A stretch of DNA of 64,000 nucleotides from contig JAVBOY010000003.1 in assembly GCA_031550085.1 (NCBI GenBank), positions 1 to 64,000 on the forward strand, written 5' to 3'. This document shows positions 28,215 to 37,445 of the stretch, piece after piece; the first letter of the stretch is position 1; every line of letters begins with the position of its first letter. Below the pieces are notes generated by a model, which ran no database searches, was not told the DNA's origin, and saw only the letters and a list, made by a program, of their open reading frames with translations. The stretch is from UBA4417 sp031550085 (GTDB taxonomy: Bacteria; Bacteroidota; Bacteroidia; Bacteroidales; UBA4417). Both the position numbers and the translations under genes were made by a program.

Positions 28215-28255
28215 TTTAATTTATTAGTTCGAAATTCACGACACTTACCGCTCTC

Positions 28256-29611
28256 CTAGCCTTTTTTCAATAACATGCCACTCAGCAATTTTAATCCGAT
28301 TTCCGCTTTCTTTGCTTCAAATTGGGCTTGAAGCAATGCGTATTGGGTGTCGATCAATTTATTCTGAATTTCACGCAATTCGATATCGTTGATCGTACCC
28401 AGGGTATATTTCTCAAAAGCTATTTTCACATTCTCGGCAGCAATGTTTTGATTGGCATTTTCAATGCGCACCAGTTCCAGCGAGTTACGGTAATCAGTAA
28501 AAGATTTTAACAGATTGGTGCGGATATCCAAATCCAGTTGTTGAAAAGAAGTTTCGCTCGATTCCTGTTGAAGTTTTGCATTGCTTATTCTCCTCGAAAC
28601 ACTTCCGCCGTTGAACAAGTTGTAGTTCAAGGTAAACCCGAATTGCGGCCCGTTTTGCCTGTAAAAGCTGTTTGTTCCGTAATTATAGTTTGTGTTGCTG
28701 AAATTATAAGCCGAATTGAATCCAAGACGCGGATAACGTTCTGATTCAATACTTTTTACGGACAATTCCGCCAAATGGGTATCCAACCGGGCTTCCTGCA
28801 ACTGTTTATTTTCGGACAATGCCCTGCTTGCCAATGCCTCATAATTATAAACAGAAATTAAAGTAATGGAGTCCAAAACATCAAAGTTTGTTCGCGGGTC
28901 ACGGGCCAGTAGCCGGTTAAAATCAATTTTTGAGTTTTCAAGAATCCGCATTTGCTGGATTAGCCGCGAACTATCTGCATTCAAGTCAACCGTCGATTGC
29001 AACAGCATCAGTTCCGAACCGGATCCCAATTTTAATTTCGCTTCGGAAATCCGCTTGCGCTCGGCCGAAAGTGCGGCAGCTTCCTGCAAGCGGCTGACCA
29101 CTTGCTTGTTTTGGATAATTCCGTAATACAGCAGCATGATATCGGCAACCGTACTTTCAATGATCGATTCCACCTGCACTTGTCCAAGTTCTGCAATCAA
29201 CCCCAACGTTTTTTGATTGGTAAACATATTGAACCCGTCGAACAAAGTCCAGTTCAGTTGGATTCCGGCCGTAACTACGTTGGTATTTGCATTGTTTTGC
29301 GTGCTTTTGACATCGTTAAAAGGTTTCTGCGAGATGGTTCCGTAGGTATTGCTTTGGGATGCATTTAAACCAACCGAAGGCAAAAAGCCAGCATTCCCCA
29401 ACGTATTGTTGTTTTTTGCAATTTGTTCCTCGTTGCGTTGCAGCTTAATGGAATAGTTATTGTCCAAGCCGATTTTCAGTGCTTCTTCAAGTGTAATAAC
29501 GGATTGAGCTTGTGTAAAAACTGAAAAGGTTAAAATGCCGAATATTAGTATTGTTCTCACCGGAATTTTTTTTACAAATTTTAAAAACAAAAACGATTGG
29601 AAATTAAACAC
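28256..29611 (-). CDS. TolC-family outer membrane efflux protein
   Basis: The 451-residue protein has an N-terminal hydrophobic signal ending near FTQAQS, followed by VITLEEALKIGLDNNYSIKL, the typical start of an outer-membrane efflux channel. Two copies of the TolC repeat, each with long helices and a short barrel strand pair, are visible (LNWTLFDGFNMFTNQ; LNYNLFNGGSVSRR). The protein should trimerise into a channel through the outer membrane and periplasm. No RND or ABC pump gene is next to it here, so its substrate is unknown. Confidence 0.9.
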   Translation of the reverse strand: MFNFQSFLFLKFVKKIPVRTILIFGILTFSVFTQAQSVITLEEALKIGLDNNYSIKLQRNEEQIAKNNNTLGNAGFLPSVGLNASQSNTYGTISQKPFNDVKSTQNNANTNVVTAGIQLNWTLFDGFNMFTNQKTLGLIAELGQVQVESIIESTVADIMLLYYGIIQNKQVVSRLQEAAALSAERKRISEAKLKLGSGSELMLLQSTVDLNADSSRLIQQMRILENSKIDFNRLLARDPRTNFDVLDSITLISVYNYEALASRALSENKQLQEARLDTHLAELSVKSIESERYPRLGFNSAYNFSNTNYNYGTNSFYRQNGPQFGFTLNYNLFNGGSVSRRISNAKLQQESSETSFQQLDLDIRTNLLKSFTDYRNSLELVRIENANQNIAAENVKIAFEKYTLGTINDIELREIQNKLIDTQYALLQAQFEAKKAEIGLKLLSGMLLKKG

Positions 29612-29647
29612 ACTAAGTGCTTATTTGTCATGTTTTTCAATATTCCA

Positions 29648-30619
29648 CTAATCCATGGTTTGCGAAGGATGTTTCGACGCATCAAGCATTAATGAATATT
29701 CTTCAGGTGTTATATCGTTAAAAAAGAAGTCGATCGGGTTGATTTTGGTCCCATTTTTAATAACTTCATAATGTAAGTGAGGCGCTGTCGACTTCCCAGT
29801 ATTCCCCATCAGCGCAATTTTTTGTCCACGAACGACTTTTTGTCCTTCCTGCACCAAAAATTTCGACAAGTGAGCATATAACGTTTTATACCCAAAGCCG
29901 TGATTGATCACCAGTTGAACACCGTACCCGCCCGTATTGTATTCTGCTGATTCCACAACGCCGTCGCCTGTCGCATAAATCGGAGTTCCCACAGCAGCAG
30001 TAAAATCCAACCCATAGTGAAATTTCGGAACCTTGTAGAAAGGATCCGTCCGGTAGCCAAAAAATGAACCGATCCGGCGCAAATCTTTAAAATCAACCGG
30101 ACGAATCGCCGGAATCGAAGCCAGCATTTTTTCTTTGTCTTTGGCCAATTTAAAAACCTGGTCGTACGATTTGCTTTGCATATAAATTTGATTGACAACC
30201 GCATCCAGCTTTCTGTAAGTATTAACAACGATATCCGAATTCCTGTATTTTTTCAGGTCTTCGTAACGGCTTTCATTGACGTACCCCCGCATTCTTTTCT
30301 CAACGGGAATGGGCTCCGCTTCAAAAATAACCCGGTAAATGTTGTTGTCCCGGTCGGCCAGGTCGTTTATAACAGCTTGTGCATGATCCACACGATCGTT
30401 TAGAATTTTATACTGGAGTTTGTATTGTTCGATTTCACGTTCCAGCATTTTTTCACGGGGCGACGAAATAAAACGGTAACCCAAAAGCAGCAAAACCGCA
30501 GCAAGTACCAAACCCAATGCCGAAGCCGAAAGCCATTGCTTAATACGCTGGCGTTTCGATACCTTTACACGTTCAATTTTAAGTGTTTTGGCATTCAGGT
30601 GATATTTTATTTTTGTCAT
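29648..30619 (-). CDS. M23-family (LytM) metallopeptidase
   Basis: A cell-wall hydrolase or divisome regulator. The 323-residue protein has a charged start, one membrane helix near 31-50, a coiled-coil region to about 165 and a C-terminal LytM domain. Zinc ligands are His201 and Asp205 (HYGLDF) and His283 (HLHYE), with the catalytic His250 in TLYAHLS, so the domain looks active. It lies back to back with alaS, an arrangement I recall as common in the phylum. It should act on peptidoglycan from the inner membrane, facing the periplasm. Confidence 0.92.
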   Translation of the reverse strand: MTKIKYHLNAKTLKIERVKVSKRQRIKQWLSASALGLVLAAVLLLLGYRFISSPREKMLEREIEQYKLQYKILNDRVDHAQAVINDLADRDNNIYRVIFEAEPIPVEKRMRGYVNESRYEDLKKYRNSDIVVNTYRKLDAVVNQIYMQSKSYDQVFKLAKDKEKMLASIPAIRPVDFKDLRRIGSFFGYRTDPFYKVPKFHYGLDFTAAVGTPIYATGDGVVESAEYNTGGYGVQLVINHGFGYKTLYAHLSKFLVQEGQKVVRGQKIALMGNTGKSTAPHLHYEVIKNGTKINPIDFFFNDITPEEYSLMLDASKHPSQTMD

Positions 30620-30729
30620 ATCTTAAAATCGATCGTATGAAATGCTGCAGGAAACAATTGAACAAATTGTAAGTGAGGCATGTATATAAGAAATATCCAG
30701 AATCGCCACGCAAAAATAATTATTATCAG

Positions 30730-30737
30730 TAAATTTG
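30730..30737 (+). promoter_or_regulatory. Promoter -7 box of alaS
   Basis: TAAATTTG matches TAnnTTTG exactly and lies 66 bp before the ATG of alaS. No confident -33 element was seen. Confidence 0.4.
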
Positions 30738-30803
30738 CGGTCTTTTTTAGAATTTTTGAAAAATTAATCCTTGATAATTCAATACCTATTTAGATAGCAT
30801 TCC

Positions 30804-33425
30804 ATGACTTCAGCACAAGTACGCCAGCAATTCCTCGACTTTTTTGCATCAAAGCAACATCAGATTGTTCCTTCAGCACCTATGGTGGTGAAAAACGATC
30901 CGACCCTGATGTTTACCAATGCCGGGATGAACCAGTTTAAGGATATTTTTTTGGGAATCGCCCCGGTGAAATATCCTCGTGTAGCCGATTCACAAAAATG
31001 TTTGCGTGTTTCGGGAAAACACAACGACTTGGAAGAAGTGGGACACGATACTTACCATCATACCATGTTCGAAATGTTGGGCAATTGGTCGTTCGGTGAT
31101 TATTTTAAAGAAGAAGCCATTGCCTGGGCTTGGGAATTGCTCGCAAATGTTTACAAAATCGACAAATCCCAATTGTACGTGACTATTTTTGGCGGCGACC
31201 CAAGCGACCATTTACCGGAAGATACCGAAGCCCTCGAAATCTGGAAAAAATATGTTCCGGAAGACCGGATTTTGCGGGGTTCTAAAAAAGATAATTTTTG
31301 GGAAATGGGCGACACCGGTCCCTGCGGCCCATGCTCCGAAATCCATGTAGATATCCGGAATCTCGACGAACGGGCTAAAATTCCAGGAGCCGGACTGATC
31401 AATAAAGACCATCCGCAGGTGATCGAAATCTGGAATAATGTATTTATCCAATTCAACCGCCAAGCTGATGGAAAATTGGTTCAACTGCCTGCAAAACACG
31501 TAGACACCGGTATGGGATTTGAACGTTTGTGCATGGTTTTGCAGGGCAAACAGAGCAATTACGATACCGATGTGTTTACGCCGCTTATTCAGGAGATTGC
31601 CAAACTTTCGAACATTGCTTACGGAACAAATGAAAAAAGCGATATCGCCATGCGCGTCATTGCCGATCACTTACGCACCGTAGCTTTTGCCATTGCCGAT
31701 GGGCAATTGCCTTCCAACGTGAAAGCCGGGTATGTAATCCGCCGGATTTTGCGACGTGCCGTTCGTTACGCTTATTCGTTTCTGAATGCACGCGAGCCGT
31801 TTTTATTCCATTTGTTTCCTGTTCTGGAAAACCAAATGGGGTCTTTTTATCCCGAACTGGTAAAAAATTCCGAACTAATCAAACGGGTAATGGCAGAAGA
31901 AGAAAATTCCTTTTTGAAAACCTTGTCAATGGGAATTCAAAAATTCAACCAATATATTGTCAATAATTCCGCCAACAAAATCATCAATGGCGACTTTGCT
32001 TTCGAACTGTACGACACCTATGGTTTCCCGATTGATTTGACCGATCTGATGTGCCGCGAAATCGGCTGGACCGTGGATATGGAAAATTTCAGCAAACGGC
32101 TGGAAGAGCAAAAATCCCGTTCGCGAAAAGATGCGGAAGTAGAAACCGGCGATTGGGTGGATTGCCAACCGCAAGAAGATCATGTTACCGAATTTATGGG
32201 CTATGATGTCACAGAAACCCCTGTTCGGATTTTGCGTTACCGCAAACTGATCGCCAAAGGGAAAGAAATTTACCAACTGGTTTTTGATAAAACACCTTTC
32301 TATGCCGAAAGCGGCGGACAAGTAGGAGATACCGGTGCGCTTACTCGTAACGGTGAAAGCATTGAAATCACCGACACCAAAAAAGAGCACGGCTTGATTG
32401 TACATTTGGTTGAAAAATTACCGTCGAATTTGGATGGCACCTTCACCGCCAAAGTGGATGAAAAGAAACGGACACTCACGGCCAACAACCATTCGGCGAC
32501 CCATTTGCTGCATTATGCCTTGCGGAAAGTCCTCGGAACTCATGTGGAACAAAAAGGATCGTTTGTTGGGCCCGATTATTTGCGTTTTGATTTTGCCCAT
32601 TTTCAAAAAGTAACGACGTTGGAATTGATTGAAATCGAGGCGGTGGTGAACCAATTGATTCGTAAAAATTTTGTTTTGAACGAGCAACGGGCTACATCCA
32701 TGGAAAACGCGCAAAAAATGGGCGCCCTGATGTTTTTCGGCGACAAATACGGCGATTTGGTGCGGGTCATTCAATTCGGTGATTCCATTGAGCTTTGCGG
32801 AGGCACACATGTCAAAGCAACCGGACAGATCGGATATTTCAAAATTACGGCCGAAAGCGCTATTGCTGCCGGTGTTCGCCGTATTGAAGCCATTACGGCC
32901 GACCGGGCGGAAGAGTTTTTAAACCAACAACTCAACATCATTGATGAACTGAAAGCGTTGATCAAAAATCCCAACGATCCGCTTTACGCCATTCGCCAGT
33001 TGATTGAGCAAAATTCCGAGCTTCGGAAAGAAATCGACATTTTGAATGCAGCTAAAATCCACCAGTTAAAAGATCAATTGATCAAAACAGCAGAGGATTT
33101 GAATGGAATCCGTTTCATTGCAACCAAAGTTGATTTGGATATGGCAGCCGCTAAAGATTTGGCATTCGGGTTAAAAACTTCTTGCGACAATCTGGTTGCC
33201 GTTATTGGAAATGTTGCCGGCGACAAACCCGGCATTACTATCATCATTTCGGAAAATTTGGTTGCCGAACGCAAACTAGATGCCAGAAAAATGGTTCGCG
33301 AGTTGGCCAAACACATTCAAGGCGGCGGCGGCGGTCAGGCACATTTTGCCACGGCAGGCGGGAAAAATGCCGATGGAATTGACAAAGCTTTGCACGAGGC
33401 CTGCTCTTTGGTGCAATCTTTGTGA
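30804..33425 (+). CDS. alaS: Alanine--tRNA ligase
   Basis: The enzyme charges tRNA-Ala and edits mischarged Ser and Gly. The 873-residue length is normal. The class II core starts QVRQQFLDFFASKQHQIVPS and includes TNAGMNQFKD and DTGPCGPCSEIH. The editing domain has the zinc motif HSATHLLH near 563 and CGGTH near 665. The C-Ala domain ends with HIQGGGGGQAHFATAGG. The start at 30804 matches the family. It is transcribed away from the M23 peptidase gene. Confidence 0.97.
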   Translation: MTSAQVRQQFLDFFASKQHQIVPSAPMVVKNDPTLMFTNAGMNQFKDIFLGIAPVKYPRVADSQKCLRVSGKHNDLEEVGHDTYHHTMFEMLGNWSFGDYFKEEAIAWAWELLANVYKIDKSQLYVTIFGGDPSDHLPEDTEALEIWKKYVPEDRILRGSKKDNFWEMGDTGPCGPCSEIHVDIRNLDERAKIPGAGLINKDHPQVIEIWNNVFIQFNRQADGKLVQLPAKHVDTGMGFERLCMVLQGKQSNYDTDVFTPLIQEIAKLSNIAYGTNEKSDIAMRVIADHLRTVAFAIADGQLPSNVKAGYVIRRILRRAVRYAYSFLNAREPFLFHLFPVLENQMGSFYPELVKNSELIKRVMAEEENSFLKTLSMGIQKFNQYIVNNSANKIINGDFAFELYDTYGFPIDLTDLMCREIGWTVDMENFSKRLEEQKSRSRKDAEVETGDWVDCQPQEDHVTEFMGYDVTETPVRILRYRKLIAKGKEIYQLVFDKTPFYAESGGQVGDTGALTRNGESIEITDTKKEHGLIVHLVEKLPSNLDGTFTAKVDEKKRTLTANNHSATHLLHYALRKVLGTHVEQKGSFVGPDYLRFDFAHFQKVTTLELIEIEAVVNQLIRKNFVLNEQRATSMENAQKMGALMFFGDKYGDLVRVIQFGDSIELCGGTHVKATGQIGYFKITAESAIAAGVRRIEAITADRAEEFLNQQLNIIDELKALIKNPNDPLYAIRQLIEQNSELRKEIDILNAAKIHQLKDQLIKTAEDLNGIRFIATKVDLDMAAAKDLAFGLKTSCDNLVAVIGNVAGDKPGITIIISENLVAERKLDARKMVRELAKHIQGGGGGQAHFATAGGKNADGIDKALHEACSLVQSL

Positions 33426-33539
33426 TACAGTATTAAAATGCTGTTTCACAAAGAAAAATAGATGACATCATGAAATCCTTTTTCAAATCAATTTGTTTTG
33501 TTTTAACTTAAAATCTAGTCAACATAAAAAGATCCTTTT

Positions 33540-33547
33540 TACCTTTG
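33540..33547 (+). promoter_or_regulatory. Promoter -7 box of the T9SS cargo gene
   Basis: TACCTTTG is an exact -7 match 29 bp before the ATG at 33577. Confidence 0.5.
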
Positions 33548-33576
33548 CCATCGAAGTTGAATACAATTGCTGATTT

Positions 33577-34617
33577 ATGAAACAATCTTTTTTACTCTTT
33601 CTATTGTTTTTTCTGGTAACAGCCTCACAAGGACAAGGTCCTACGCTGGAATATAACACACATGCTTTAAAAGCAGGAGAAAGTGCGACTTATCAATGCG
33701 CCGAATATGTAACGGTACCTATAACTTCAGGAGCCAATCAACTTTGGGATTTCCGCAATTTAAAATTCACAACCAAAGAAATTAACGATCAGCTTCCCAT
33801 TGCCCAAGCTCCGTATTCAGGCTTTGAGGACGCGGCCAATGTGATAACCGTTGTTAACGGAAATGCCGCTAATTATTTTCATGTAACCCCATCAGGTATC
33901 GAACAAGTAGGATATGCGGGCAAAAACGGTAAAGTACGATTCTCCGAGCCCGTCAAAAGGATGGTATACCCGTTCTCTTACAAATCTCGTTTGACCAGTC
34001 AATTTTCAGGAGAAGCATTGTTTGGAACCGAAACGCTGAAACTATTCGGAAGCGCTTCTGTAGAAGGCGATGCTTGGGGAACTTTGCTTTTGCCCAATGG
34101 TGTTGTGTACGAAAATGTTTTGCGGGTAAAATTTGTCTACCACAATCATGAAATATCACAATGCGGTACGCACGAAATTCTTCAAACTAAATACTATTAT
34201 TATGTAAAGGACCTCCGGGACCCCGTATTCACTATATTGGAAGCGGATTTTATACACGAAGGAGTTGTTACGAATTCGCAAAAATACTGTGCCATACTTG
34301 AACCTGTTACGCCTAAGGTAACAGAACAACCGTTCCAAATTACGTTTGAAAGCAAGGTTACAGAATTTACGGTTTATCCAAACCCTTTTTCCGAATCTTT
34401 TGTGGTTGACTTGACATTGAAAGAGCAAAGCAATATTACCATCAGTTTATTCTCCGGAGATGGAAAATTTTTGGGGAATGTTGTTGAAAATCAACTTTTG
34501 GATGCAAAGAAACATTCGTTCAACTACAATGCAGGCAGACTTCCGGTGGGTGTCTATTTTGCTGTTTGCAAAGATGGAAAACACATTGTTACAAAGCAAT
34601 TGGTAAAAACCCACTAA
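33577..34617 (+). CDS. Secreted protein with T9SS type A sorting domain
   Basis: The 346-residue protein has a signal peptide (MKQSFLLFLLFFLVTASQGQ) and a beta-rich central part with no family I recognise. The last 80 residues form a type A T9SS C-terminal domain: FTVYPNPFSESFVVDL, then ISLFSGDGKFLG, then GVYFAVCKDGKHIVTKQLVK. It should be exported by type IX secretion and have that domain removed or swapped for A-LPS at the cell surface. It is a single-gene unit with its own -7 box and terminator. Confidence 0.85.
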   Translation: MKQSFLLFLLFFLVTASQGQGPTLEYNTHALKAGESATYQCAEYVTVPITSGANQLWDFRNLKFTTKEINDQLPIAQAPYSGFEDAANVITVVNGNAANYFHVTPSGIEQVGYAGKNGKVRFSEPVKRMVYPFSYKSRLTSQFSGEALFGTETLKLFGSASVEGDAWGTLLLPNGVVYENVLRVKFVYHNHEISQCGTHEILQTKYYYYVKDLRDPVFTILEADFIHEGVVTNSQKYCAILEPVTPKVTEQPFQITFESKVTEFTVYPNPFSESFVVDLTLKEQSNITISLFSGDGKFLGNVVENQLLDAKKHSFNYNAGRLPVGVYFAVCKDGKHIVTKQLVKTH

Positions 34618-34640
34618 ACATATTTTTTCCATGTAATAGA

Positions 34641-34675
34641 AGCCGAACCCATCACGCAGGTTCGGCTTTTTATTT
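34641..34675 (+). terminator. Terminator of the T9SS cargo gene
   Basis: AGCCGAACC pairs with GGTTCGGCT around a 9-nt loop and is followed by TTTTATTT, 23 bp after the stop codon. Confidence 0.9.
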
Positions 34676-34816
34676 GGCAAAATAGATTATAAATTTAATT
34701 TTCAGCAGATTATATTCACTTTCATTGTTGTCACAAAAGCAGGTAATTTTACGGGTAAACAAGATTTTGTTGACTACTTCTTACAAAACACCTTTTCTGT
34801 TGTTTTGATATTACCT

Positions 34817-34824
34817 TAACTTTG
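34817..34824 (+). promoter_or_regulatory. Promoter -7 box of meaB
   Basis: TAACTTTG matches the consensus exactly and lies 20 bp before the ATG at 34845. Confidence 0.5.
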
Positions 34825-34844
34825 CGTTGCAGTAATTTTTTGGC

Positions 34845-35939
34845 ATGAAAAATAAAAATTCCGATCCCAATTTTAAATCGGCATTAAAAGTAAACGATGG
34901 AATCGAACAGCCCCCCTCCATCAATTCCGATGCGGCAGAACGCTTTAAAAAAGTAAAACGGGAAACGCTTTCGGTCGACGACTATGTGAATGGAATCCGG
35001 ACAGCAAACCGGACTATTCTAAGTAAAGCCATCACGTTGGTCGAGAGTTCTTTGCAAGAACACGAAGCCCTTGCCCAGGAGATCATTGTAAAATGCCTGC
35101 CGTTGGCAAAAAAATCGGTCCGGATTGGCATTACAGGCGTGCCGGGAGCAGGAAAAAGTACCTTTATCGAAGCCTTTGGAAAACACTTAACCGAAACCGG
35201 CCATAAAGTGGCTGTTTTGGCTATTGATCCCAGCAGCTCACGAACCAAAGGCAGTATTTTGGGCGACAAAACCCGTATGGAAAACTTATCGGTCGATGCC
35301 AACGCATTTATCCGTCCCTCCCCTTCGTCGGGTTCTTTGGGGGGCGTTGCGCGCAAAACCCGTGAATCTATCATTTTGTGTGAAGCCGCCGGTTTCGATG
35401 TCATCATTGTGGAAACGGTGGGCGTAGGACAAAGCGAAACACTGGTGCATTCCATGGTCGATTTTTTCCTTTTGATCATGCTTACCGGAGCCGGCGACGA
35501 ATTGCAAGGCATCAAACGGGGAATTATGGAAATGGCCGATGGAATCGCCATCAACAAAGCGGACGGAGATAATATTCACCGCGCCAGCCTGACAAAAGCC
35601 GAATTAAAAAATGCGCTCCATTACTTCCCATTGGCCGAATCCAAGTGGGAAACCCAGGTAAATACCTGCTCCGCCTTAACGCACAGCGGAATCGCTGATG
35701 TATGGCAAATGGTGCTGGATTATGTCGATTTTACTAAAAAGAATCAGTATTTCGAGCAGAGAAGACTCGAACAAAGTCGCCAGATTATGATTCAAACACT
35801 GGAACAATCCATTTTGGATCGTTTTTACCAAGATAAAAGAATGAAAAAATTGCTCCAACAAACCGAAAAAAAATTGATGAATCAGGAGCTTAGTGCTTAT
35901 CAGGCTGCAGAACAATTATTGAATGCCTATTTTGAATAG
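34845..35939 (+). CDS. meaB: MeaB-type GTPase (methylmalonyl-CoA mutase chaperone)
   Basis: MeaB protects and reloads B12-dependent methylmalonyl-CoA mutase. The 364-residue protein has the G1 loop GVPGAGKST near residue 97, AIDPSSSRTKGSILGDKTRM as the switch region, ETVGVGQSE as the Walker B region, and NKADGD as the base-recognition loop. The C-terminal helical dimerisation arm is present. Mutase genes are not in the window. The gene is followed closely by mgsA on the same strand, perhaps in the same transcript. Confidence 0.93.
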   Translation: MKNKNSDPNFKSALKVNDGIEQPPSINSDAAERFKKVKRETLSVDDYVNGIRTANRTILSKAITLVESSLQEHEALAQEIIVKCLPLAKKSVRIGITGVPGAGKSTFIEAFGKHLTETGHKVAVLAIDPSSSRTKGSILGDKTRMENLSVDANAFIRPSPSSGSLGGVARKTRESIILCEAAGFDVIIVETVGVGQSETLVHSMVDFFLLIMLTGAGDELQGIKRGIMEMADGIAINKADGDNIHRASLTKAELKNALHYFPLAESKWETQVNTCSALTHSGIADVWQMVLDYVDFTKKNQYFEQRRLEQSRQIMIQTLEQSILDRFYQDKRMKKLLQQTEKKLMNQELSAYQAAEQLLNAYFE

Positions 35940-35999
35940 TGCAGCTTTTCCCCATTAGCATTGGAAATTTCGGTATCTAAAAACAAATCACACAAATCC

Positions 36000-36479
36000 A
36001 TGAAAAAAATAATGAAACAAATTGCCCTTGTCGCCCATGACAACTGCAAAAAGGACATGCAGGAATGGGTAGAATGGAATTGGGAAGCCTTGATTGATCA
36101 TGAGTTAATTTGCACCGGAACGACCGGAACCTTGATTGAAAAGGCTTTGCAACAAAAACTCAATGAAGAAGGGGAAGTAACCAAGCGTGTCCGGTTACGA
36201 CGGTTAAAATCGGGGCCATTCGGTGGCGACCAGCAATTGGGCGCTTTGATTGCTGACGGAAAAATCGATATCGTTTTCTTTTTTTGGGATCCCATGCAAC
36301 CGCATCCTCATGAAGTAGACGTAAAAGCATTGGAACGGATTGCGGTTTTATACAATATTCCCACGGCCTGCAACCGTTCTACGGCTGACTTCTTAATTTC
36401 ATCCCCTTTGATGCAAATCGAATACGAACCGCAAATGCGCGATTACTCGGATTATTTTAACCGAAGTATCGAAATCTGA
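36000..36479 (+). CDS. mgsA: Methylglyoxal synthase
   Basis: The enzyme converts dihydroxyacetone phosphate to methylglyoxal and phosphate, a bypass of lower glycolysis under phosphate limitation. From the ATG at 36000 the protein has 159 residues; an ATG at 36012 gives 155 and fits the family start KQIALVAHDNCK equally well. The open frame reaches a TTG at 35961, which is less likely. The phosphate-binding TGTTG and the motif LKSGPFGGDQQLGALIADGK, with its catalytic Asp, are intact. FFFWDPMQPHPHEVD and IPTACNRSTADFL complete the active site. Confidence 0.93.
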   Translation: MKKIMKQIALVAHDNCKKDMQEWVEWNWEALIDHELICTGTTGTLIEKALQQKLNEEGEVTKRVRLRRLKSGPFGGDQQLGALIADGKIDIVFFFWDPMQPHPHEVDVKALERIAVLYNIPTACNRSTADFLISSPLMQIEYEPQMRDYSDYFNRSIEI

Positions 36480-36496
36480 TTTCTTTTTACCGACAG

Positions 36497-36529
36497 CCCT
36501 CTGATTCCATAAAAATCAAAGGGTTTTTA
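36497..36529 (+). terminator. Terminator of mgsA
   Basis: CCCT-c-TGATT pairs with AATCA-a-AGGG, one mismatch inside, followed by TTTTTAT, 17 bp after the mgsA stop. Confidence 0.7.
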
Positions 36530-36532
36530 TAA

Positions 36533-36567
36533 AAAACTACTTGCCGGACAGGCCGGCAAATAGTTTT
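36533..36567 (-). terminator. Terminator of the nitroreductase gene
   Basis: AAAACTA-c-TTGCCGG pairs with CCGGCAA-a-TAGTTTT. On the minus strand a run of six T follows. It lies 19 bp beyond the stop codon of the minus-strand gene and back to back with the mgsA terminator. Confidence 0.8.
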
Positions 36568-36586
36568 CTAAACAGACTGGTCTCCG

Positions 36587-37219
36587 CTATTTTCGATAGC
36601 CAACCGTTTGGCCATAGACCACTTTTTGTTGGGGACGAAGTTTTAGCAGTTTTGCCACCGCATCGCGGTCGATCATGCCGCGTACCACGCAGCCCATGTC
36701 AAAGGCCGAGCAGAATAAGTATACATTTTCAGCAACAAAAGAAGCATCCGACCAAGAGTAAGTGTCCATCGACTCGGGATTTGCATTGGTCATTTTCGCC
36801 TGGTCCGAAACCAAAACCAAATTAACCGGGGCAATACCGACAAAATCCTGCATTCCCGTTGCTGCCCGGTGATCACCGGCAAGAACCGGATTTAAAAGTA
36901 GGGCAACCGGATCATACAGAAAAACACCTTCTTTCAGGAAAACATAAATTTCGATGTCCTGCCAGTTCCGGGCGCTAGGCGCCGTACGTAATTTCGTTTC
37001 CTCCCGGTTGATTCCGCTTGCCGCCCAAAGTAAGTTTGATAAATCCTGAATGGATAAGGATTTTTCGGAAAGTTCCCGGACGGTTTCACGATCTTGCAAA
37101 GCTTGCATCAGGCTTTTCCCCTTTGAAAGTTCCGGTTTCAAAAGTTGGATCGGCTTTAAATTCTGGGCAGAAAGTCCGAAAGCGCTTAATAATACCATAA
37201 TAAAATAAAATCGTTTCAT
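36587..37219 (-). CDS. Exported nitroreductase-family (SagB-like) protein
   Basis: From the Met at 37219 (MKRFYFIMVLLSAFGLSAQ) the 210-residue protein has a signal peptide, unusual for this FMN fold. The body shows RETVRELSEKSLSIQDLSNLLWAASGINR, a typical nitroreductase start with the FMN-binding Arg and Ser, then TAPSARNWQDIEIYVF and a late WSDASFVAENVYLFCSAFDMGCVVRG. The SagB-type subgroup fits best. The substrate is unknown. The frame is open 16 codons further upstream without a better start. Confidence 0.8.
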   Translation of the reverse strand: MKRFYFIMVLLSAFGLSAQNLKPIQLLKPELSKGKSLMQALQDRETVRELSEKSLSIQDLSNLLWAASGINREETKLRTAPSARNWQDIEIYVFLKEGVFLYDPVALLLNPVLAGDHRAATGMQDFVGIAPVNLVLVSDQAKMTNANPESMDTYSWSDASFVAENVYLFCSAFDMGCVVRGMIDRDAVAKLLKLRPQQKVVYGQTVGYRK

Positions 37220-37411
37220 AATAGTTCTTTTTTCAACAAAGCAAAAATAAGAAATTTGTGGGTGCAAATTTTGTTTTCAAAAAAAATGAAAAGACCTTCA
37301 TCCGATCCTTGTTTAGAGCGGATCCCTTTTTTGAAATGTATTAATTTTCTGTTAACAAATTAATTAGGTGTTTTAACATAAAATTGGAAAATTTCTTTTG
37401 AAAAAAAGGTG

Positions 37412-37419
37412 TACTTTTG
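37412..37419 (+). promoter_or_regulatory. Promoter -7 box of manA
   Basis: TACTTTTG is an exact -7 match 26 bp before the manA ATG. Confidence 0.5.
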
Positions 37420-37445
37420 GTTCTTGGTAGATTAGCGCTTTTCCC

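Noticed and set aside
36541..36825. Plus-strand open frame over the nitroreductase gene
   Set aside because: It is antisense to the conserved nitroreductase end and begins inside a terminator hairpin.
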